From: Xenorhabdus taiwanensis
Lineage (GTDB): Bacteria; Pseudomonadota; Gammaproteobacteria; Enterobacterales; Enterobacteriaceae
Assembly: GCF_036512875.1 (NCBI RefSeq)
Contig: NZ_AP028978.1
Span: 434,001-498,000, forward strand
Direction of reading: 5' to 3'
Length of the DNA: 64,000 bases
Under the pieces are notes generated by a model, which was not told the DNA's origin, ran no database searches, and saw only the letters and a list, made by a program, of their open reading frames with translations. This document shows, in pieces, positions 62,319-64,000 of the stretch. The translations under genes were made by a program, and so were the position numbers. How positions within the stretch are numbered: the first letter of the stretch is position 1; each line of letters begins with the position of its first letter.

Positions 62319-62987
62319 TTATGATAGAGGTTTATTAGCGCGCTTTTTGCGCCAAATAACAGTCAGGCTGCCAATTAAGCCAATGAGTAATAGACCTACA
62401 GGTAGCAGCACCAAAAAACTCATCAGATATTCTTCATACTGGCGGAACAGAGGGCTTTTACCAAGGGCATAACCCAATGTTGTTAGAATAATGACCCACA
62501 GGAACCCGCTAAGCCAATTGAATATTTGAAATCGTCCATTTTTTAGCCCCGCAAGGCCTGCCAGTGTGGGCAGTAATGTCCTGATAAAAGCGAGAAAACG
62601 CCCTATCAGTAAGGCAGATAAGCCATGACGATGGAATAAGTTATGTGCGCGTTGATGATAATGTGCAGGAAGATGTGACAACCAGCCCTGAACTAATTTT
62701 GTATTGCCAAGCCACCTTCCCTGAAGATATCCGATCCAGCAGCCGAGGCTGGCGCCAGTGGTGAGAATGACTAATGTTATAGGAAAACTCATGGCCTCTT
62801 TTGCAATTAAAACACCGACTAATATGAGCAGACTATCGCCCGGTAGGAAGGCTGCAGGTAATATCCCATTTTCCAGAAACAGGATGGTAAATAGCAGTAT
62901 GTAGATTGCCCATACCAACGACGGATTAGCCAATGTTTCGTAATCTTGGTGCCAGAGTGCATAAATAAGGTCTGTTACAATTTCCAT
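62319..62987 (-). CDS. yqjA: DedA-family membrane protein YqjA
   Basis: This 222-residue DedA/VTT protein has about five helices. It contains FLENGILPAAFLPGDSLL with Glu39 and Asp51 at the E. coli positions, and RFLAFIRTLLPTLAGLAG with the conserved arginines. The family is linked to undecaprenyl-phosphate recycling, and YqjA supports proton-motive force and alkaline and drug tolerance. I took the ATG (MEIVTDLIYAL), with AGGAA 8-12 nt upstream, over a TTG one codon earlier. Confidence 0.95.
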   Translation of the reverse strand: MEIVTDLIYALWHQDYETLANPSLVWAIYILLFTILFLENGILPAAFLPGDSLLILVGVLIAKEAMSFPITLVILTTGASLGCWIGYLQGRWLGNTKLVQGWLSHLPAHYHQRAHNLFHRHGLSALLIGRFLAFIRTLLPTLAGLAGLKNGRFQIFNWLSGFLWVIILTTLGYALGKSPLFRQYEEYLMSFLVLLPVGLLLIGLIGSLTVIWRKKRANKPLS

Positions 62988-63605
62988 CAAATGTTCCTAA
63001 AACACGGATTAAGGATTACATCTTACTTTTATGGTGCATTTATGGTTAATTTCTATTAAATACTTTGTAATCAAAAGTCATTAATATCAGTTGTCATAAA
63101 ATGATCTCGAAATCCCTTCAAGATGGCCTAAAGATCGACTGGCACACTTTAACAAAATCAGCCGTATCGAGACAGAAAATTTTGCTGATCAATTGAACAT
63201 TTACCTAAATGTAAAAATTAATTCATTCAGGTATTTCAATTAATTAATCGATCGATGAAATTTTACAAAATAGCATTAACGAGTAATTTGTCATGTGTAA
63301 TGGCTAAATTTATATCTATTGCCAGTTAATTTCACTTTTGCCATTTGATTAATAGTGGAAAGTAATTTCTCTATGCTATTCGTTTTAGATAAATAACCTG
63401 CACTTATCGCTGAATGTGCTTTTTTAGTAATTGGTTGAATTAATAGATTAATTTGTTATTTCTTGTGATAGAGCCTATTACATCATGAATACCTCAGAAT
63501 ATATTGGATAAGGAAATTGCAGTTTCGATCACACAAATGTAAATGAATTGTTATCAATTGTTGGGTTGTCTGTATATTGCAATGAATTACTCTTTATCGT
63601 TCTCT
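62988..63605. other. yqjA-sstT intergenic region
   Basis: This 618-bp, strongly AT-rich region lies between divergent genes. Apart from a candidate sstT promoter at 63551-63578 I see no gene, terminator or repeat. Confidence 0.5.
63551..63578 (+). promoter_or_regulatory. Candidate sstT promoter
   Basis: TTATCA (63551-63556), a 16-bp spacer and TATATT (63573-63578) lie about 30-55 bp before the start. Confidence 0.4.
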
Positions 63606-63617
63606 ATGGATAAGACT

Positions 63618-64000
63618 ATGAAAAAGCAACAAACAGGCTTTGTGCAGTATATTGCACAAGGAAGCCTAGTAAAACAAATCCTTGTCGGATTAGTACTAGG
63701 AATATTACTGGCATGGTTGGCACCTTCCGCAGCTAAGTCGGCTGAATTGCTAGGAATTCTCTTTGTAGGGGCGTTGAAAGCGGTAGCTCCTGTTCTGGTG
63801 TGGATCTTGGTTATGTCTTCGATAGCGAACCATAAGATAGGCCAGAAAAGCAATATTCGTCCCATTCTGATCTTGTATCTGTTAGGCACATTTTGTGCTG
63901 CTGTCGTGGCTGTCATTGGTAGTTCTTTGTTTCCATCAACGTTGGCTCTGGTGACGAGTGACACTCATGTGTCATCCCCTTCAAATATCATTGAAGTGCT
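63618..64000 (+). CDS. sstT: Serine/threonine:sodium symporter SstT (partial, N-terminal part)
   Basis: The first 127 codons are in the window and the gene runs off the right edge. Text such as GSLVKQILVGLVLGILLAWL, LLGILFVGALKAVAPVLVWI and GQKSNIRPILILYLLGTF matches SstT of the dicarboxylate/amino acid:cation symporter family, a sodium-driven Ser/Thr importer. The ATG at 63618 follows GGATAAG; an ATG four codons upstream (63606) is also in frame. Confidence 0.95.
   Translation, partial: MKKQQTGFVQYIAQGSLVKQILVGLVLGILLAWLAPSAAKSAELLGILFVGALKAVAPVLVWILVMSSIANHKIGQKSNIRPILILYLLGTFCAAVVAVIGSSLFPSTLALVTSDTHVSSPSNIIEV

Noticed and set aside
63541..63560. Possible Fur box before sstT (AATGAATTGTTATCAATTG)
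   Set aside because: It matches the 19-bp Fur consensus too poorly, and the element overlaps an ordinary promoter -35 candidate.

Overview
The window looks like a chromosome segment of an Enterobacterales bacterium of the Morganellaceae type. Xenorhabdus is my best guess, with Photorhabdus or Proteus as alternatives. Most proteins read as close relatives of E. coli envelope and housekeeping proteins, often with the same length and catalytic residue numbers (MurA Cys115, ArcB His292). The DNA is more AT-rich, and E. coli-like blocks are joined in a different order. This assignment comes from recognition by eye, not from a database search.

Layout. 1-13.3 kb: accB (partial), aroQ and acuI on the minus strand, then the plus-strand run mreBCD-yhdE-rng-yhdP-nit-tldD (cell shape, RNA processing, envelope, peptide maturation). 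13.3-15.3 kb: an AT-rich scar with decayed pieces that look like a type VI secretion locus (a tssF fragment, a probable cargo C-terminus and a probable immunity gene with two in-frame TGA codons). 15.3-17.9 kb: yjgA, pmbA/tldE and rnk. 18.0-20.5 kb: a periplasmic broad-spectrum racemase and an orphan class III nucleotide-cyclase-like gene. 20.8-28.9 kb (minus): npr-rapZ-ptsN-hpf-rpoN-lptBAC-kdsCD-yrbG, which covers nitrogen PTS, sigma-54, LPS transport and Kdo synthesis. 29.2-34.0 kb (plus): mlaFEDCB-ibaG-murA.

34.1-41.4 kb: degS and degQ proteases, zapG and zapE, the L13/S9 ribosomal operon, then sspA-sspB. 41.6-42.1 kb: an unrecognised secreted protein. 42.4-48.3 kb: gltBD (glutamate synthase). 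49.0-52.9 kb: arcB, the convergent sRNA gene arcZ, elbB and mtgA. 53.0-57.8 kb: dolP-diaA-yraN-lpoA, divergent rsmI, and the RNase P RNA gene rnpB. 57.9-61.3 kb: yhaK, yhaJ, yqjF and yqjDEK. 61.4-62.2 kb: an unrecognised 249-residue protein. 62.3-64.0 kb: yqjA and the start of sstT.

The common theme is envelope building: MreBCD, MurA, MtgA and LpoA for the wall; Lpt, Kds and Mla for the outer membrane; DegS and DegQ for envelope stress. Regulators of carbon, nitrogen and redox state (PTS-Ntr, RpoN, ArcB/ArcZ, GltBD) sit among them. The least ordinary parts are the orphan cyclase, the decayed secretion-system scar, an LpoA lacking part of its N-terminal domain, the two unrecognised genes, and several unexplained inverted or tandem repeats. 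I saw no CRISPR array, tRNA, rRNA, intact transposase or prophage.
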